Positions 56,184-64,000 of a stretch of DNA of 64,000 bases are shown here, piece by piece. Source of the stretch: an uncultured Pedobacter sp. Lineage in GTDB: Bacteria; Bacteroidota; Bacteroidia; Sphingobacteriales; Sphingobacteriaceae. Location of the stretch: assembly GCF_913776295.1 (NCBI RefSeq), contig NZ_CAJYOJ010000013.1:1-64000 (forward strand). Reading direction: 5' to 3'. A program made the position numbers and the translations under genes. The first letter of the stretch is position 1; each line of letters starts with the position of its first letter. The notes beneath the pieces were generated by a model. It was given only the letters and a program-made list of their open reading frames with translations. It was not told the DNA's origin and searched no databases.

Positions 56184-56690
56184 ATGCGTAAATTAAAATA
56201 TATCCTGCTGTTTTTGGGCTGTGCTTTTTTTTCTGTTAAGGCGGGAACAAAACATCCCTTACATGTAAGCACAACTGAAGTTAGCTTTAATGCAAAGGAT
56301 AAAACATTAGAAGTAAGCTGTAAAATCTTTTCAGACGATTTTGAGGCTATTTTGGCCAGATTATACAAACAAAAAATCGATCTGAGCAATCCAAATTTAA
56401 AGAACGCTATGGATGAACTGGTAAAAAAGTACCTGCTTGCTCATTTACAGCTAAAAGCCAATGGCAAAACCGTTGCCATGAACTACATTGGGTTCGAGAT
56501 CGATCATGAAGCCACCAATATTTACCTGGAAGTTGAAAAAGTGGCTACCTTAAAATCGGTTGAAGTTAATGACAGCATTTTATACGATATGTTCGATGAT
56601 CAAATGAGTATAGTTCATGTGGTGAAGGGCAACAACCGTAAAAGCACTAAAATCCTTTATCCCCAAAAGAAATTCACGGCAAACTTTTAA
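56184..56690 (+). CDS. DUF6702-like exported protein
   Basis: Starting at the ATG at 56184 the protein (168 residues) has signal peptide MRKLKYILLFLGCAFFSVKAG; the track start adds 14 residues that would spoil it. HPLHVSTTEVSFNAKDKTLEVSCKIFSDDFEAIL and HLQLKANGKTVAMNYIGFEIDHEATNIYLEVE match the Bacteroidota DUF6702 family as I recall it. It is divergent from the HupE/M1 pair, with a 185-bp shared promoter region. Function is unknown. Confidence 0.72.
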   Translation: MRKLKYILLFLGCAFFSVKAGTKHPLHVSTTEVSFNAKDKTLEVSCKIFSDDFEAILARLYKQKIDLSNPNLKNAMDELVKKYLLAHLQLKANGKTVAMNYIGFEIDHEATNIYLEVEKVATLKSVEVNDSILYDMFDDQMSIVHVVKGNNRKSTKILYPQKKFTANF

Positions 56691-56824
56691 CTGTCATTTT
56701 TGTATTAGGTAATGGTTTGGTGTTAAATTACCGTTAATTTTAATGGTCAATATTTTTAGGTTAATATTTGGCTAAGATATATTCTTGTACTCTTTTTTTA
56801 AATACCGCGTTGTTAAAATAAGTT

Positions 56825-58093
56825 ATGCAGCTAATCATCTTCTCCAACATATTAACGCCCCGGATTAAATATATCTTCAATTTTATTTTTAAAGATATTC
56901 TTAAAGCAGAAATAGAATTTACAGGCAATAGCCAGCATTTTTTGCAGAGCGAACACATCAAAATCAGTTATGGCGATGAGCCTTTGGGCGAAGAAATTTT
57001 CTTTAAAAGCACACCATTGCTTTTCTCCAATAAATTAGAAGATATTAAACTCAAAACCATACCATTTGGGGAATATCAGGTACCTTTTCCGGTTGATCGG
57101 TCTGCTTTACCTTTCGATGTTTTTGCGGCCTCCTTTTTTATGATCAGCCGGTACGAAGAATACCTTCATCAGCAAAACACGGAAGAAGCCTTTAAGGCAT
57201 CCAAAAGTTATCAGCATAAATGGCGGATGCTGGATAAGCCGATTATAGATGAGTGGGCATTGATGATTAAAAGTCTCATCAAAAAGAAACACCCCAACTT
57301 CAAATTTCAGGAGAAGAAATTTCATCACCAGCCTACCATCCATTTTAGTATGTTAACCCATTTGCCAGAGGGTTTCTTAAATAAGACCAAATTTATTTTC
57401 AGCACTTTATTTAAAAAAGAGAATAATTACCTGAGTTCGAAATTTGACAGGTTAATGGGAATTGGCATCAATAACGAACAAGTACTTGAAGAAGTAAAAG
57501 AAATCTTGGTTTCAAAAAAAAGTAATCCGCTTTATTTTGTCGATTTTCCTGATGTTCCGGTTAATTTTTTCAAGATAGATCATATATCTAAAGCCTTGAG
57601 CAATCAATCGGTAGGTTTGTTAAGTCCATGCACCAGTAGCCAGCAAAAGATGGCTGAAATTAAAGAAGGCTTGGTAAAGCTCAAAAAAATACATCCAGAT
57701 CTCATTAAGTTGACCGCCCAACAGCTGGATGCATTAAAATTCCCGGTATGTTATTTAAATATGCTTAATTCAGGAATTAGCGCCGATTATTCGATGGGTT
57801 ATAGCCATGTAACAGGATTTAGGGCAGGTACGTGTACTCCGTTCAACTGGTATGATCTGCAGCTGGAGAAAGTTACACCGTTGATGATTAACCCTTATTG
57901 TTTAACCGACCACAGCCTTCAGTTTTTAACCCGAGAAGAGGCCGTAAAAGAAGTATATCACTACATTGATGCGGTTAAGGTAGTAAACGGGTCCCTTTAC
58001 AGCAGTTGGAGCCTGAAAAGTCTGTCAGGCCATCCCAAATACAAGAAATTAAAATTACTCTTCGAAGAAAGCCTGCGTTATGCAGCGAATTGA
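56825..58093 (+). CDS. Degenerate polysaccharide deacetylase-like protein (DUF7033-type)
   Basis: A 422-residue protein whose N-terminal LTPRIKYIFNFIFKDILKAEIEFT and later PFPVDRSALPFDVFAASFFMISRYEEYL match the domain that precedes NodB-type deacetylases in Bacteroidota, and whose SADYSMGYSHVTGFRAGTCTPFNWYDLQLEKVTPLMI matches their C-terminal motif. Where active relatives have the Asp-rich first motif and an HPS-type metal motif, this one has HQPTIHFSMLTHLPEGF and VGLLSPCTSS, so catalytic and metal residues appear lost. It may be a non-catalytic paralogue. It precedes upp by 85 bp. Confidence 0.6.
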   Translation: MQLIIFSNILTPRIKYIFNFIFKDILKAEIEFTGNSQHFLQSEHIKISYGDEPLGEEIFFKSTPLLFSNKLEDIKLKTIPFGEYQVPFPVDRSALPFDVFAASFFMISRYEEYLHQQNTEEAFKASKSYQHKWRMLDKPIIDEWALMIKSLIKKKHPNFKFQEKKFHHQPTIHFSMLTHLPEGFLNKTKFIFSTLFKKENNYLSSKFDRLMGIGINNEQVLEEVKEILVSKKSNPLYFVDFPDVPVNFFKIDHISKALSNQSVGLLSPCTSSQQKMAEIKEGLVKLKKIHPDLIKLTAQQLDALKFPVCYLNMLNSGISADYSMGYSHVTGFRAGTCTPFNWYDLQLEKVTPLMINPYCLTDHSLQFLTREEAVKEVYHYIDAVKVVNGSLYSSWSLKSLSGHPKYKKLKLLFEESLRYAAN

Positions 58094-58178
58094 TTTTAAC
58101 TGACCTTATTCCGCTTAGAATTGCTAAATTTAATGATTGAACCCATTGTTGCAACCATAATATTCCAAAAACAAAATC

Positions 58179-58823
58179 ATGATTTTTGATATCAGCAAGA
58201 CAAAATCTATTGCTAATACCTTCATAGCCGAACTCCGGGATGAACATATCCAAAAAGATGCTATGCGTTTCCGCAAAAATATGGAGCGGCTGGGCGAATT
58301 TTTTGCCTACGAGATCAGCAAATCATTAAAATATGTGGCCCGGGAAACCGTAACGCCATTAGGGGTATCTTCTTGCGAAGTGTTGAGCGAACAACCCGTT
58401 CTGGCTACCATACTCAGGGCAGGGCTTCCACTCCAGCAAGGCCTGCTCAATATCTTCGATAAAGCTGAATGCTGCTTTATTTCTGCTTACCGCAAGGCAA
58501 ATAAAGGAGGTGATTTTATTATTCAGATGGATTACATTTCTACTCCGGATTTAGAAGGAAAAGTTTTGATTATGGCCGACCCGATGCTGGCCACCGGACA
58601 AAGCATGGTGATGTGCTGTAAAGAGCTGATTAACCGCTACAAAATTGCCGAGCTTCATATCGTTGCGGCAATAGCGAGTGCAGAAGGTGTTGCGCATGTA
58701 CGTGCCAACCTGCCTAAAGCCAAACTTTGGCTCGGGGCAATAGATCAGGAAATGACCAGTAAATCTTACATTGTACCGGGCCTTGGCGATGCGGGCGATT
58801 TAGCTTATGGAGAAAAGGTTTAG
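58179..58823 (+). CDS. upp: Uracil phosphoribosyltransferase
   Basis: Pyrimidine salvage enzyme making UMP from uracil and PRPP. The 214-residue protein has the PRPP-binding loop VLIMADPMLATGQSMVMCCKEL, LATILRAGLPLQQGLLNIF and the C-terminal GLGDAGDLAYGE uracil-binding motif. Length is normal. A 7-bp-period AG tract begins 4 bp after its stop. Confidence 0.95.
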   Translation: MIFDISKTKSIANTFIAELRDEHIQKDAMRFRKNMERLGEFFAYEISKSLKYVARETVTPLGVSSCEVLSEQPVLATILRAGLPLQQGLLNIFDKAECCFISAYRKANKGGDFIIQMDYISTPDLEGKVLIMADPMLATGQSMVMCCKELINRYKIAELHIVAAIASAEGVAHVRANLPKAKLWLGAIDQEMTSKSYIVPGLGDAGDLAYGEKV

Positions 58824-58826
58824 GTT

Positions 58827-58861
58827 AGTCCTCAGTCTGGAGTCTTTAGTCCGGAGTCTGT
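58827..58861 (+). repeat. AGTC tract with exact 7-bp period (five units)
   Basis: AGTCCTC AGTCTGG AGTCTTT AGTCCGG AGTCTGT, with AGTC at 58827, 58834, 58841, 58848 and 58855. It fills most of the 52-bp gap between upp and the next gene. Confidence 0.85.
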
Positions 58862-58875
58862 AACGTTTAATATAA

Positions 58876-59205
58876 ATGAATATCCTCTTTGTATGCAGCA
58901 GAAATAAGTGGCGTAGCGCAACTGCCGAAACCATGTATAAAAATCACCCCGGGCAACAGGTGCGATCAGCCGGAACCGAACCATCAGCAAGGATTAAAAT
59001 CAATGCAAAAATGATTGAATGGGCTGATGTGATTTTTGTGATGGAAAAAAAACACAAACAAAGAATAACGGATCGTTTCCCTCAGGAAGTTTATGAAAAA
59101 GAAATAATCATCTTGGATATCCCTGACGATTATCAATACATGGATAAGGAGCTTATCGAAGAAATTGATTCAAAAGTTGCGCCCTACCTATCCGAACGTG
59201 GATAA
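58876..59205 (+). CDS. Low-molecular-weight tyrosine phosphatase-like protein
   Basis: A 109-residue protein with the phosphate loop ILFVCSRNKWRSATAE (C-x5-R) at the N-terminus and IILDIPDDYQYMDKELIEEI near the C-terminus in place of the usual DP motif. It belongs to the short predicted protein-tyrosine phosphatase family rather than classical Wzb-type LMW-PTPs of about 150 residues. Substrate is unknown. It lies 52 bp after upp. Confidence 0.82.
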   Translation: MNILFVCSRNKWRSATAETMYKNHPGQQVRSAGTEPSARIKINAKMIEWADVIFVMEKKHKQRITDRFPQEVYEKEIIILDIPDDYQYMDKELIEEIDSKVAPYLSERG

Positions 59206-59246
59206 ATGTCCTACCAGGGTTATCGCACCTAATTTCATTATCCTGT

Positions 59247-59388
59247 AGGTTGGTGCCGCACCGACCGAAATAGATTTTAGGAAATGAGCATGCAGTATTG
59301 CTTGGCGGCGTGCAGCCCCGCTTTTCGCTTTACTCCGTTTCACTTTGTGTTCGCTTTAATCCGGGTTTAGCAACAAAGGCTTCTGCAC
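59247..59388. repeat. Dispersed repeat, copy B
   Basis: Shares with copy C at 59552-59680 the words CACCGACCGAAATAG / TCACCGAAATAG, ATGAGCATGCA, AGCCCCGCTTTTCGCTTTACT and GGGTTTAGCAACAAAGGCTTCTGCA / GGGTTTGGCAAAAAAGCTTCTGCA. It also matches copy A at 40335. Confidence 0.75.
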
Positions 59389-59551
59389 CCAACACCCCGA
59401 AAATGAAATGCAGGTGTAGCCATCTAGCCCCGGTTGCAGCGGTACCCTGCAGCAACGAGGAACGAGGCAGCGAAGCGTAAAAGCGGAAGACGGGAGGAAA
59501 CCCAGTGTTTTGTACTAAACCTGCGCTCCTTTCAATAAGAATATAATACTA

Positions 59552-59680
59552 TGGGCTGGTGTCGCGATCACCGAAATAGGATTTGGGGATGAGCATGCAA
59601 TAATCCGGGGTGGTGGATAGCCCCGCTTTTCGCTTTACTTCGTATTCGCTTCAATCGGGTTTGGCAAAAAAGCTTCTGCA
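59552..59680. repeat. Dispersed repeat, copy C
   Basis: A slightly shorter version of copy B, lacking about nine bases after CTTTACT, 300 bp downstream in the same orientation. Confidence 0.75.
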
Positions 59681-59754
59681 TCACAGTACTAAAAAAAGAA
59701 AAACGGCAATAAATAATCGAACTCCGATTATCTGTAAATCAGAGATCATTCAGT

Positions 59755-59762
59755 TACCTTTG
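59755..59762 (+). promoter_or_regulatory. Candidate -7 box of the YjjG-family gene
   Basis: TACCTTTG, a perfect TAnnTTTG, 14 nt before the ATG at 59777. Confidence 0.5.
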
Positions 59763-59776
59763 TTAAAATATTATAA

Positions 59777-60466
59777 ATGAAAAAACACATCTTCTTCGAC
59801 CTCGACCATACCATCTGGGATTTTGACCGCAATGCTGAAGAAACATTAAATGAACTTTATCACACTTATCAGTTAAATACACTCGGCCTTAAATCCTGTG
59901 CCGATTTTATTACTACCTATACCGAAAATAACCATCAGTTATGGGCCGATTATCATTTAGGTAAAATCACCAAAGACTTTTTAAGATCGGAGCGGTTTAG
60001 CAAAACCTTTATTCAATTGGGTATTCATCCTGACGCTGTGCCTCATCAGTTTGAAGATGATTATGTTAATATTTCACCTACCAAAACCAATTTATTTGAA
60101 GGTGCTGAACATGTTTTAGCTTATCTACAGCAAAAATATACACTGCATATCATTTCCAATGGTTTCAAGGAAACTACCTTAACCAAAATGAACCTATCCA
60201 ATCTTAACCCCTATTTTAAAAATGTAATTATCTCAGAAGATGTGGGCGCAAACAAACCCAGCCCAATCATTTTTGAATATGCATTGGATCAGGCAAAGGC
60301 TCTGAAAGAAGAAAGTATCATGATTGGTGATAGCCTCGAAGCTGATATTTATGGTGCGTTAAATTTCGGTATAGATGCCATCTTTTTTAATCCATTGCGG
60401 AAAGAAAAACCTGAAGATGTAAAAAAGGAAATCTTTCATTTAGAAGAGCTGTTGAAACTTTTTTAG
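59777..60466 (+). CDS. YjjG family noncanonical pyrimidine nucleotidase
   Basis: A 229-residue HAD hydrolase: FFDLDHTIWDFDRNAEETL (DxD nucleophile motif), LHIISNGFKETTLTKM, VIISEDVGANKPSPIIFEYAL and IMIGDSLEADIYGALNFGIDAIFFNP. These match YjjG, which removes phosphate from noncanonical pyrimidine nucleotides. Normal length. It is monocistronic and close to upp, consistent with pyrimidine metabolism. Confidence 0.9.
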   Translation: MKKHIFFDLDHTIWDFDRNAEETLNELYHTYQLNTLGLKSCADFITTYTENNHQLWADYHLGKITKDFLRSERFSKTFIQLGIHPDAVPHQFEDDYVNISPTKTNLFEGAEHVLAYLQQKYTLHIISNGFKETTLTKMNLSNLNPYFKNVIISEDVGANKPSPIIFEYALDQAKALKEESIMIGDSLEADIYGALNFGIDAIFFNPLRKEKPEDVKKEIFHLEELLKLF

Positions 60467-60651
60467 TGTAACCACCTGAAGTTCGGTATAAATCGTTAAA
60501 AATCAATATAAAACTTTATAATCGACAACGTCTATCAAACAGTTATAAATCAACAAATTATTTTATAATTGCTGAAACATTTGAATTTCCCTATCATAAA
60601 CCCAAATTTTAAAATATTTGGAGAAGCGGCAATTCAACTTATCTTTATGAT

Positions 60652-61170
60652 ATGACGGCTACAAAAGTGAAGGCATCGATACATCAGGTTGTGGATGCCT
60701 ACAAATCGAAATTATCGCGTTATCCTGATGATATTTTCCAGATTACTCCGCCAATTTCTGGCTGGAGTTATAGCGAGGTATACTCGCATATTTTTGACTC
60801 GAGCCTCCTTTCATTAATTGCCTTTGCCCATGCAGCAAATGGTAAAGGCGAAGAAAAGCCTACTCATTTTATGGTGAAGCTGATTTTATTACTGGGCGCA
60901 TTACCTCCGGCACAAAAGTATAAAGTGCCGAAACGGCTGGAAGAGCGCATAAAAAAGATCAGTAAAACAGAAGCCCTCAACTTGATCTTGGAATTTGAAA
61001 AAGCTTTGAACGATAATTATGCATTACTTGAACATGCAAAAGCCAACAGCAAAACGAAACATCCAAGATTAGGTTATTTAAATGCTAAACAATGGCTCAG
61101 GTTTATAGAGATACATCTAAAGCACCACCTCAAACAGTTAGAAAGAATAGAAAAGAGTTTTCAGTTTTAA
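60652..61170 (+). CDS. DinB family protein
   Basis: A 172-residue four-helix-bundle protein with SGWSYSEVYSHIFDSSLLSLIAFAHAANG and LGYLNAKQWLRFIEIHLKHHLKQLERIEKSF. Its histidines (SH in the second helix, HLKHH in the last) fit the metal-binding DinB/YfiT fold. Members act in thiol- or damage-related reactions; the substrate here is unknown. Confidence 0.78.
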   Translation: MTATKVKASIHQVVDAYKSKLSRYPDDIFQITPPISGWSYSEVYSHIFDSSLLSLIAFAHAANGKGEEKPTHFMVKLILLLGALPPAQKYKVPKRLEERIKKISKTEALNLILEFEKALNDNYALLEHAKANSKTKHPRLGYLNAKQWLRFIEIHLKHHLKQLERIEKSFQF

Positions 61171-61197
61171 ATTAATATCTGATTAATCCTGAAATCT

Positions 61198-61401
61198 ATG
61201 GCCATTAAATATGTTTTTTTCTTCTCAAATCCACATCACGGCCGGGCTGATCACATGAATGGTTTTGCAGTTGGTGCACCATCGAACAGCAAAGCAGCCA
61301 CTACTGCAAACCCAGCACCAATTCCAACACCTAAGGCCAAAACCACAGAGACAAAAGTTTTGAAAACCAAACGTGAAGGCTGGTTTCCAAACCGGGAATA
61401 A
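61198..61401 (+). CDS. Possible small protein, Ala/Pro/Thr/Lys-rich
   Basis: A 67-residue ORF between the DinB and flippase genes. The middle is low-complexity (GAPSNSKAATTANPAPIPTPKAKTTETK) and the end is REGWFPNRE. There is no signal, span or known domain, and no good ribosome-binding site. A start at the internal Met (61255) is equally possible. It may be real because it fills the gap in frame with a conserved-looking tail, but an opposite-strand ORF of similar length overlaps it. Confidence 0.3.
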   Translation: MAIKYVFFFSNPHHGRADHMNGFAVGAPSNSKAATTANPAPIPTPKAKTTETKVLKTKREGWFPNRE

Positions 61402-61456
61402 ATATTTGAATTCGGGCTGCCTCACTTAACGCACATTTTTTTACATCTTTGCGCTA

Positions 61457-62776
61457 ATGAAATTACCCACCATAAAAGGTTTTGATGAAGCCGCATTTAA
61501 CAAGTATTTGAAGAATACGGGTTGGTTAATGTTCGGGCGGATTTTAAGTATGGTAGTTGGCTTTATGGTTGCCAGATTTTTAGGGCCTGTATCTTTTGGC
61601 GACCTGAGCTTTGCAGATGCATTTACAGCAATAGCTGCCGCTATCGGTGCATTGGGTTTAGATACTTTTATTATTCGTGAAATCATAAACGATCCATCTA
61701 AAAAGGATGAAATTCTAGGGACTTCATTATTTTTAAGATTAAGTGTAAATCTATTGCTCATTCCTATATCTATTGGTTTATATCTTATATTCCATCGCCT
61801 ATCGAATAATCCGGGCGCTCCACTTACTTATGTTGTAATACTTTTATCCTTTGCCGCTTTCTTTAAATCATTTAACGTAATTGATTCCTATTTTCAATCA
61901 CAAGTACAGTCTAAATATGTAGTTCAGGTTCAGAATATCTGTGTAATACTTTCTGCATTGGTAAAAATAGTGCTGGTAATACTGCATCTTCCGGTTATCT
62001 GGTTTGCATGGGCATTGGTTTTTGATGGATTTATTTTGGCTTCTGGCCTGATGTTAGTGTATCGATTAAAGGGATTCGAAATATCTAAATGGCACTTTAA
62101 GAAAAGCAGGGCAAAGTCTTTGCTCAAACAATCGGCACCACTTATTTTGTCGGCAGTAATGGTTTCTATTTATATGAAGATAGATCAAGTAATGCTAAAA
62201 ACTGAGGGAAGTAAAGCTGTGGGGATTTATTCTGCTGCGGCAAAAATAAGTGAGGCATGGTATTTTATACCCGTGGCTATTGTAACCTCGGTTTTCCCAG
62301 CACTTATCCTTGCTAGAAAAACGGATCATGAACGTTATCTAAAAAGGTTGCAAAACCTCTACGATTTATTAGTCGCCATAAGCTTGCCAGTGGCGGTAAT
62401 CATTACTTTCACATCATCATTTATAATCGATATTATTTACGAGAACCGTTTTGAAGGAGCGGAAACCATGTTACCGATCCATATATGGTCTGGGGTTTTT
62501 GTATTTCTTGGAAGTGCAAGTTCTCAGTTTCTGCTTGCAGAAGGTTTCACTAAAATTTCTTTCTATCGAACTGCATGTGGAGCTGTATTAAATATTTTGC
62601 TCAATCTTTGGTTAATCCCATTGTACGCAGGAGTTGGAGCCTCGATTGCTACATTAGTTGCCTGTGCAAGCTCCACATTTTATCTTTTATTGATTCCAAA
62701 AACACGTAAACAAGGTATTATGATGCTAAAATCATTATTTTTGGTCACCGCATTCCAAAAAATATTTAACCGGTAA
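61457..62776 (+). CDS. Oligosaccharide flippase, second Wzx-like protein
   Basis: A 439-residue polytopic transporter: MFGRILSMVVGFMVARFLGPVSFGDLSFADAFTAIAAAIGALGLDTFIIREI at the N-terminus is typical of the polysaccharide transporter family, followed by about twelve spans. It differs from the Wzx at 16 kb. It begins what appears to be a separate surface-polysaccharide cluster that continues past the right edge with a methyltransferase and a glycosyltransferase. Confidence 0.88.
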   Translation: MKLPTIKGFDEAAFNKYLKNTGWLMFGRILSMVVGFMVARFLGPVSFGDLSFADAFTAIAAAIGALGLDTFIIREIINDPSKKDEILGTSLFLRLSVNLLLIPISIGLYLIFHRLSNNPGAPLTYVVILLSFAAFFKSFNVIDSYFQSQVQSKYVVQVQNICVILSALVKIVLVILHLPVIWFAWALVFDGFILASGLMLVYRLKGFEISKWHFKKSRAKSLLKQSAPLILSAVMVSIYMKIDQVMLKTEGSKAVGIYSAAAKISEAWYFIPVAIVTSVFPALILARKTDHERYLKRLQNLYDLLVAISLPVAVIITFTSSFIIDIIYENRFEGAETMLPIHIWSGVFVFLGSASSQFLLAEGFTKISFYRTACGAVLNILLNLWLIPLYAGVGASIATLVACASSTFYLLLIPKTRKQGIMMLKSLFLVTAFQKIFNR

Positions 62777-62986
62777 ACGCAGGTACGTTAAGTTTTTGCA
62801 AAAAAGGTATAACCTTATCCTTTCAGAATTTGTATATCGGCGAATGATTGAGGTCGCCAATATTAACATTTGGTGTAGATTCAATGTCGGATCCCCCTTC
62901 CACCCACATAGAAACGTTAAGACAGGAAAAAAACTTGGTATTTACTAAATTTAACTATTTTTATCGCAATTAATAATACCAGCTCC

Positions 62987-63748
62987 ATGTTAACTGAAGA
63001 AGTAAAAACAGCCTACGATAATTTTTATACCAACAGCGATGTGGCATGGAGGATGCTCGGGGCAAAATATAAGGCCCAGAACATTGTTGAGGTATGCAAA
63101 GGACTAAAACCCAAAAAAGTGCTTGAGGTTGGCGCCGGAGATGGCAGTATTTTACATTTTTTAAATGAATGGCATTTCGCACCAGAACTTTATGCTTTAG
63201 AAATTGCACAAAGTGGTGTCGACCTAATAAAAGATCGTAACCTCCCCAGCTTAAAAGAAGCCCAGACTTTTGATGGCTATAAAATCCCTTACCAAGATAA
63301 TACATTTGATCTGATTATCCTTGCGCACGTTTTAGAGCATGTAGAGCATGAACGGATACTCATCAGAGAATTAAAACGCGTAGCTAAATATATTGTAGTG
63401 GAAGTACCGAAAGATTACCGTTTTGATGTAGACAAACGCATGAAACACTTCCTTGATTATGGGCACATTAACATGTACACTCCAACTTTGCTCCGGTTTT
63501 TACTACAAAGCGAAGGGCTGGAAATCTTAGCTGATAAGATATCGATGACAGCTACCGAAACCGTAAAATTTAATGAGTTTGTGAATAGAAAAGCAGCTAG
63601 AACATTTACTAAAAGTCTGAAAATAGAACTGGAATATCGCATAAAGAAAACCTTGGGTAATTTACTGGGAAGGAAAAAGCAGGAACAGTTTGCCAATGCC
63701 TATACCGTGTTAACCCAAAAATCAGATCAGGATCTGCAGATATTTTAG
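62987..63748 (+). CDS. Class I SAM-dependent methyltransferase
   Basis: A 253-residue protein with the SAM-binding Rossmann motif KVLEVGAGDGSILHFL near residue 40, then LIILAHVLEHVEHERILIRELKRVAKYIVVEVPKD, as in methyltransferase domain 11. It probably methylates a sugar or lipid-linked intermediate, as judged by the flippase and glycosyltransferase on either side. Substrate is unknown. The 210-bp gap before it is AT-rich with no clear gene. Confidence 0.85.
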   Translation: MLTEEVKTAYDNFYTNSDVAWRMLGAKYKAQNIVEVCKGLKPKKVLEVGAGDGSILHFLNEWHFAPELYALEIAQSGVDLIKDRNLPSLKEAQTFDGYKIPYQDNTFDLIILAHVLEHVEHERILIRELKRVAKYIVVEVPKDYRFDVDKRMKHFLDYGHINMYTPTLLRFLLQSEGLEILADKISMTATETVKFNEFVNRKAARTFTKSLKIELEYRIKKTLGNLLGRKKQEQFANAYTVLTQKSDQDLQIF

Positions 63749-63773
63749 GTGGTAAAGAGGATGCTCTGGTTAT

Positions 63774-63882
63774 CGTCATTTCGAGCGAAGTGAAACGGAG
63801 CCGAGAACCACGAAGTGCTCAGCGAAGCTAAATCTATCCAGACAGATCTCTCCATTCCACTGCGTTTCAGTCGAGATGAAGA
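63774..63882. repeat. Dispersed inverted-repeat element, second copy
   Basis: CGTCATTTCGAGCGAAGTGAAACGGAG at the left and CTGCGTTTCAGTCGAGATGAAG at the right are inverted copies. It is the same family as 25225-25360. It separates the methyltransferase from the partial glycosyltransferase. Confidence 0.75.
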
Positions 63883-63920
63883 ACACTTTAATTAAAAATC
63901 GGTAATTGAAATAAAACAAC

Positions 63921-64000
63921 ATGCAAAACCTTGCTCCTATAGCTCTCTTCGTATACAACCGTCCGCAGCATACTGAGCGCACGTTAGAATTCCTGCAACA
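63921..64000 (+). CDS. Glycosyltransferase family 2, N-terminal fragment (runs off window)
   Basis: The ATG at 63921 opens MQNLAPIALFVYNRPQHTERTLEFLQ, the usual start of a GT2/sugar transferase domain, and the frame stays open to the end of the window. Only 26 residues are visible, so the family call is provisional. It would continue the second polysaccharide cluster. Confidence 0.6.
   Translation, partial: MQNLAPIALFVYNRPQHTERTLEFLQ

Larger units (their letters stand above)
59206..59776. other. 571-bp gene-free stretch with two repeat copies
   Basis: Two copies of a dispersed repeat occupy 59247-59388 and 59552-59680. No ORF has protein character; the 60-residue track ORF lies inside the repeat. 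The YjjG -7 box is at its right end. Confidence 0.6.

Noticed and set aside
59298-59480. 60-residue plus-strand ORF
   Set aside because: It is inside a dispersed non-coding repeat, and the second repeat copy does not keep the frame.
62844-62948. Possible 34-residue ORF before the methyltransferase
   Set aside because: It has no ribosome-binding site, signal or conserved pattern, so I could not tell it from chance.
1-64000. tRNA, rRNA, riboswitch, integrase or transposase genes
   Set aside because: I looked for the usual sequence signs on both strands and found none; a covariance-model search could still find a short RNA.

Overview
The window looks like a chromosomal segment of a Bacteroidota species, most probably Sphingobacteriaceae and Pedobacter-like. 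The base composition is AT-rich. The gene content includes DUF3108, DUF3109, DUF2480, DUF4834, a RemB-like barrel, a YfhO protein, and LptC next to CoaX and a PpiD/SurA-type isomerase. Promoters carry TAnnTTTG-type -7 boxes, and several intergenic repeat families resemble those I associate with Pedobacter. I saw no rRNA, tRNA, CRISPR array, transposase or integrase.

Region 1 (about 0.2-28.9 kb, all minus strand) is a large Wzx/Wzy-type exopolysaccharide locus. A long operon runs from 23.2 kb down to 3.6 kb: PHP-type tyrosine phosphatase, Wza-like export lipoprotein, Wzc-like tyrosine autokinase, Gmd, GT2, Wzx, Wzy, GT26, GT10, acyltransferase, a GDP-fucose/colitose synthase-like reductase, a ColD-like 3-dehydratase, GT11, Ugd, UDP-xylose synthase, GalE, GT4 and mannose-1-phosphate guanylyltransferase. 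The initiating WcaJ-type phosphotransferase follows behind its own leader, then a RemB/Wzi-like barrel. Upstream lie a UDP-HexNAc dehydrogenase and an rmlBCDA operon. Together the genes predict a heteropolysaccharide that may contain glucose or galactose, mannose, glucuronate, xylose, rhamnose and a GDP-linked 6-deoxy or 3,6-dideoxy sugar (fucose and/or colitose).

Region 2 (29-43 kb, minus) is mostly housekeeping and envelope genes: DUF3109/DUF3108, DUF2480, PpiD/SurA, LptC, an outer-membrane barrel, CoaX, a DUF6427-type membrane protein, a glycosyltransferase plus LpxH-like phosphoesterase pair, a probable unlisted 31-residue membrane peptide, and YfhO.

Region 3 (43-64 kb, mixed strands) holds an alginate lyase-family protein, a GbsR/MarR regulator, a DCC-family membrane protein, a TIGR01777 epimerase, DUF4834, YwbE, a DUF3472 protein, UvrB, an AAA/DUF4143 ATPase, an M1 peptidase with HupE/UreJ and DUF6702 neighbours, a degenerate deacetylase-like protein, Upp, a small tyrosine phosphatase, YjjG, DinB, and the start of a second polysaccharide cluster (flippase, methyltransferase, glycosyltransferase running off the edge).

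The most unusual signals are non-coding. One is a strict 11-bp-period GGTAA array upstream of the exopolysaccharide operon. Another is a set of intergenic tracts with an exact 7-bp period in which essentially only an AG dinucleotide is fixed. The third is two promoters whose -7 box ends 3 nt before the ATG, implying leaderless mRNAs.
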